Shown piece by piece: positions 61,568 through 64,000 of a stretch of DNA of 64,000 nt. A program made the position numbers and the translations under genes. Source of the DNA: UBA6168 sp041163745 (lineage in GTDB: Bacteria; Bacteroidota; Bacteroidia; Chitinophagales; Saprospiraceae); assembly GCA_041163745.1 (NCBI GenBank), contig JBEAQU010000071.1, positions 1-64,000 of the forward strand, read 5' to 3'. Position 1 is the first letter of the stretch. Each line of letters starts with the position of its first letter. The notes beneath the pieces were generated by a model, which had not been told where the DNA came from, did no database searches, and saw nothing but the letters and a program-made list of their open reading frames with translations.

Positions 61568-62914
61568 TCAGGTTGGCTGCTTTCTTTTTTCACGGATGAG
61601 CAGCGTGAGGACGCCGGCTACCAACAGGAGCGATCCCGCGAAGGTGATGGCATTGCGTGGGTCCGCCCCCAGGAAGGTGGAATAGATGCCGGCGTAAAGC
61701 CCTTCCACCCCGCCGAAGGTCAGGTTTTGAATGATCATCGGGATGACGATCATCATGTTGATGATACCCATGTAAACGCCCCGTTGCCGGTCGGGAATGT
61801 CGGCGGAAACGATGACATACGGAACCCCCATCATGCTGGCCCAGGCTACGCCGAATCCGGAGATGTACAGGAGGGCCAGGTACTGGTGTTCCACACCTTG
61901 GATGGTAGGCAGCAGGAAAAGAGAGGCGGCTGCCCAGACGAGACAGCAGGCATGGACGAATTTCGCTTTGTACCGACGGGCGAAATAAGCCAGCAGGAAG
62001 GCGGAAAGGAAGGTGATGATGTTGTAGAAACCGTTGACAAGTCCGGTGAAGGCTACAGCTTCCTGGTAAGCCGTACTATGCGAATCGGTGGTATCCCAGA
62101 TACTCTTTGCGAGACAGGGTGCGACGAACTGCCAATAGCAGAACATGGCATACCATTGAAACAGGTACACCGCCGCCAGCTGCCACAAGCTGCGCGGCAT
62201 GTGCGCGATGGCTTTGGCTATGTCGGCCAGTGGTTTGAAGAGGCCGCCCCGCTCGGCCCGGAGCAACGCCAGTTCGGTCTCCGAGGGCATGATTTCCGGG
62301 GTTTTGGCGACGGACCAACCTACCGAGGCGATGGAACACAGCGAGCCCAGAAAAAAAGAACCGAAGACCCAGTATGGTATTCCGGCGGCCGACTCCCCGC
62401 CGATGAACCGTTGGAAGCCGAAAAGGGACAGGTTGGCCAGGGTGATGCCCAAACCGGTAAAAAAACTCTGTGTCAGGAATCCAGTGGGCTGCTGATCATC
62501 CGGCAGCACATCCGTGACGAACGCCCTGTATGGTTCCATCGCCGTATTGTTGGCGGCATCCAGGACCCAGAGCAGGCCGACGGCCATCCACAGTGTACTG
62601 CTGAAAGGATATAGGAAAAGGCACAGGCTGCAAAAAAAAGCGCCCAGTAGGAAGAAAGGTTTCCGCCGCCCCCAGCGCGGATGCCAGGTCTTGTCGCTGA
62701 TGGCGCCGATGAGCGGTTGGATGACAAGCCCAGTAACAGGTCCGGCCAGATTCAGCAGCGGCAATTGCTCCGGGTCGGCACCCAGAAAGGAATAGATAGG
62801 ATTGATGGCTGTCTGTTGCAGACCGAAACTATATTGGATTCCGAAGAATCCGATGTTCATGTTGATGATCTGGGAAAAAGACAAGGGCACTTTCCCAACG
62901 GCAAATCTGTTCAT
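61568..62914 (-). CDS. SLC45-like MFS sugar transporter
   Basis: This 448-residue inner-membrane protein has about 12 hydrophobic segments. The start MNIGFFGIQYSFGLQQTAINPIYSFLGA, the loop HPRWGRRKPF (motif A-like RWGRRKP) and PLIGAISDKTW are typical of the GPH/SLC45 sucrose-maltose proton symporter group. Bacteroidota members often lie in maltose or starch loci, but no such locus is visible here. GTTATTTGC (minus strand, 62947-62939), close to the -7 consensus, sits about 25 bases before ATG 62914. Confidence 0.88.
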   Translation of the reverse strand: MNRFAVGKVPLSFSQIINMNIGFFGIQYSFGLQQTAINPIYSFLGADPEQLPLLNLAGPVTGLVIQPLIGAISDKTWHPRWGRRKPFFLLGAFFCSLCLFLYPFSSTLWMAVGLLWVLDAANNTAMEPYRAFVTDVLPDDQQPTGFLTQSFFTGLGITLANLSLFGFQRFIGGESAAGIPYWVFGSFFLGSLCSIASVGWSVAKTPEIMPSETELALLRAERGGLFKPLADIAKAIAHMPRSLWQLAAVYLFQWYAMFCYWQFVAPCLAKSIWDTTDSHSTAYQEAVAFTGLVNGFYNIITFLSAFLLAYFARRYKAKFVHACCLVWAAASLFLLPTIQGVEHQYLALLYISGFGVAWASMMGVPYVIVSADIPDRQRGVYMGIINMMIVIPMIIQNLTFGGVEGLYAGIYSTFLGADPRNAITFAGSLLLVAGVLTLLIREKRKQPT

Positions 62915-63113
62915 GATGTGACTTTCGTTTCGTAGAACGCAAATAACGCCAATAAAATGTTACCGGTGCAGCCAATTTGCAGATTCGCATGCCCGCCGTT
63001 CAATTAGTGCGGCATATCGGAACGGAATACACCTGTCGAAATCGGTTTGACAACGGAGTTTGGCCTGAAATGACGGTATAATTCCATATGTCGACACCCC
63101 TTTTCAAAATTTT

Positions 63114-63144
63114 TTTACCTTCGAGCTAAATAATTCAAGGTAAA
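63114..63144. repeat. Inverted repeat TTTACCTT-N15-AAGGTAAA
   Basis: A perfect 8-bp inverted repeat with a 15-base spacer lies in AT-rich DNA between the divergent MFS transporter and lolD genes. Symmetry and location suit a regulator binding site. Confidence 0.4.
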
Positions 63145-63332
63145 ATTCGGCATTTTAGAAATAATTCCCCTTAATTTGCATTATTAACCGTTCATAAGGA
63201 CCGCAGGTCGAAAAATTGGCCGTGCTGTCTGTCAAACGGGCCGACTAATACAGACTGTCTTTCGTTCTGACCTTGGATGCAAGCTAAATGGTAGTATTTA
63301 TCTAAATTATAACAGTCGGGTGATTTCTTAAG

Positions 63333-63373
63333 AGGGCGTGGCAATCTGTTGTCGACGCCCTTTTCTTTTTTTA
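63333..63373 (+). terminator. Terminator-like hairpin upstream of lolD
   Basis: AGGGCGT (63333-63339) pairs with ACGCCCT (63355-63361) and is followed by TTTCTTTTTTT. No protein gene lies upstream on this strand. It may end a small RNA starting near 63180, just after a TTAATTTGC box (63171-63179). Confidence 0.55.
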
Positions 63374-63443
63374 TCTTCTCTCCGGATTCGCAGGGCCGAC
63401 ACACACTAGGCTGGTCGGAATCCGGTCGATGACCATATTTGAC

Positions 63444-63451
63444 TACCTTTG
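63444..63451 (+). promoter_or_regulatory. -7 box TACCTTTG of lolD
   Basis: An exact TAnnTTTG match 27 bases before the lolD ATG (63478) predicts a leader of about 20 nt. The upstream TTG is not at standard spacing. Confidence 0.6.
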
Positions 63452-63477
63452 CATCGAATCCGTCAAATGTGTCACGC

Positions 63478-64000
63478 ATGATCGAAGCTACCGGCATCCA
63501 AAAGTACTACGGTGCACTGCATGTGCTGAAAGGTGTCGACCTGCTGGTGGAGCGGGGAGAGATTGTCAGTATCATCGGCAAATCGGGTGCCGGCAAAAGC
63601 ACCTTGCTCCATATCCTGGGGACGCTGGACCGGGCGGACGAAGGCCTCGTCACCATCAACGGTACGGAAGTCTCAGGCCTCAACTCCCGGGCACTGTCCC
63701 GGTTTCGCAATGAGCAGGTGGGATTCATTTTCCAGTTCCATCACCTGCTGCCAGAGTTCACGGCCCTGGAGAATGTATGCCTGCCCGCCCTCATCCATGG
63801 CGCTCCGGAAAAGAAAGCCCGGAACCGGGCGGCGGAGTTACTGGATTACCTCGGTCTGTCCGACAGGCTGCAACACAAACCCGGACAATTGTCCGGCGGA
63901 GAGCAACAGCGAGTGGCCGTCGCCCGGTCTTTGGTCAATCAACCCGCCGTGGTTTTCGCCGACGAACCTTCCGGAAACCTTGATTCCGGATCGTCGGCAG
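63478..64000 (+). CDS. lolD: Lipoprotein-releasing system ATP-binding protein, 5' part
   Basis: The first 174 residues of an ABC ATPase run off the window end in an intact frame. Walker A is GKSGAGKST (34-42), the Q-loop segment FIFQFHHLLPEFTALENV is characteristic of LolD, the signature is LSGGE (138-142), and Walker B is VVFADEP (to Pro164). With LolC/E it drives release of outer-membrane lipoproteins from the inner membrane. ATG 63478 gives the usual MIEATGIQKYYG-type start. The gene lies 27 bases after a TACCTTTG box. Confidence 0.93.
   Translation, partial: MIEATGIQKYYGALHVLKGVDLLVERGEIVSIIGKSGAGKSTLLHILGTLDRADEGLVTINGTEVSGLNSRALSRFRNEQVGFIFQFHHLLPEFTALENVCLPALIHGAPEKKARNRAAELLDYLGLSDRLQHKPGQLSGGEQQRVAVARSLVNQPAVVFADEPSGNLDSGSSA

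Noticed and set aside
63429..63713. 94-codon frame that first suggested a frameshifted ABC gene at the window end
   Set aside because: Reading from ATG 63478 gives a continuous, motif-complete LolD frame to base 64000. The other frame is a shadow.

Overview
The window looks like the chromosome of a G+C-rich, gliding-type Bacteroidota, probably near the Saprospiria or Chitinophagia. This placement is inferred from protein style and gene content, not from a marker phylogeny. Three large secreted proteins end in type IX secretion (T9SS) C-terminal sorting domains. Spacers are AT-rich and lack clear Shine-Dalgarno sequences. Several promoters have the Bacteroidota form TTG-N20/21-TAnnTTTG. Nothing indicates a plasmid, phage, insertion sequence or CRISPR array.

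Layout. 1-7.2 kb: 3' end of glycogen phosphorylase, a DUF4340-type protein, a GH20 hexosaminidase, a small membrane protein, a PLP decarboxylase with an extra C-terminal domain, and a secreted S1/P1-type zinc hydrolase. 7.3-17.4 kb: two T9SS cargo proteins (one with a complete type-1 copper site), a flippase plus dapB on the minus strand, and an S9 oligopeptidase lipoprotein. 17.6-21.9 kb: tRNA-Asn(GUU), a PfkB kinase, rlmN, an SRP RNA (ffs) and an RRM/Gly-rich RNA-binding protein with a very long leader. 22-31 kb: a GH3-like/beta-lactamase fusion lipoprotein, mltA, accC coupled to a serine hydrolase, and an MFS transporter. 31.4-41 kb: secG, a TPR-like protein, rdgB behind a small unknown gene, ilvE, a PfkB kinase, a cellulose-synthase-like glycosyltransferase, rsgA, an RluB/RsuA pseudouridine synthase, and a possible small peptide gene. 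41.6-54.5 kb: a GT2 enzyme, an SDR, a 1036-residue exported coiled-coil protein, a 1.2 kb non-coding island, a SNF2 ATPase and an OmpA-domain mosaic protein. 54.7-64 kb: M19 dipeptidase, S37/S28-like peptidase, T9SS-sorted PGRP amidase, serA, a GbsR-type regulator, an SLC45-like MFS transporter, and the 5' part of lolD.

Together these genes suggest a heterotroph that degrades proteins, peptides, amino-sugar polymers and bacterial cell walls outside the cell and in the periplasm (GH20, PGRP amidase, M19, S9, S37, MltA). They are interleaved with housekeeping genes (dapB, ilvE, serA, accC, secG, rdgB, rsgA, rlmN). Operons are short, one or two genes, and strand switches are frequent. No defence island or dedicated biosynthetic cluster is visible. 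The least ordinary elements are the giant hendecad coiled coil, the decarboxylase fusion, the small Lys-rich peptide, the SRP RNA locus, the roughly 620-nt RRM leader and the non-coding island at 47.3-48.5 kb.
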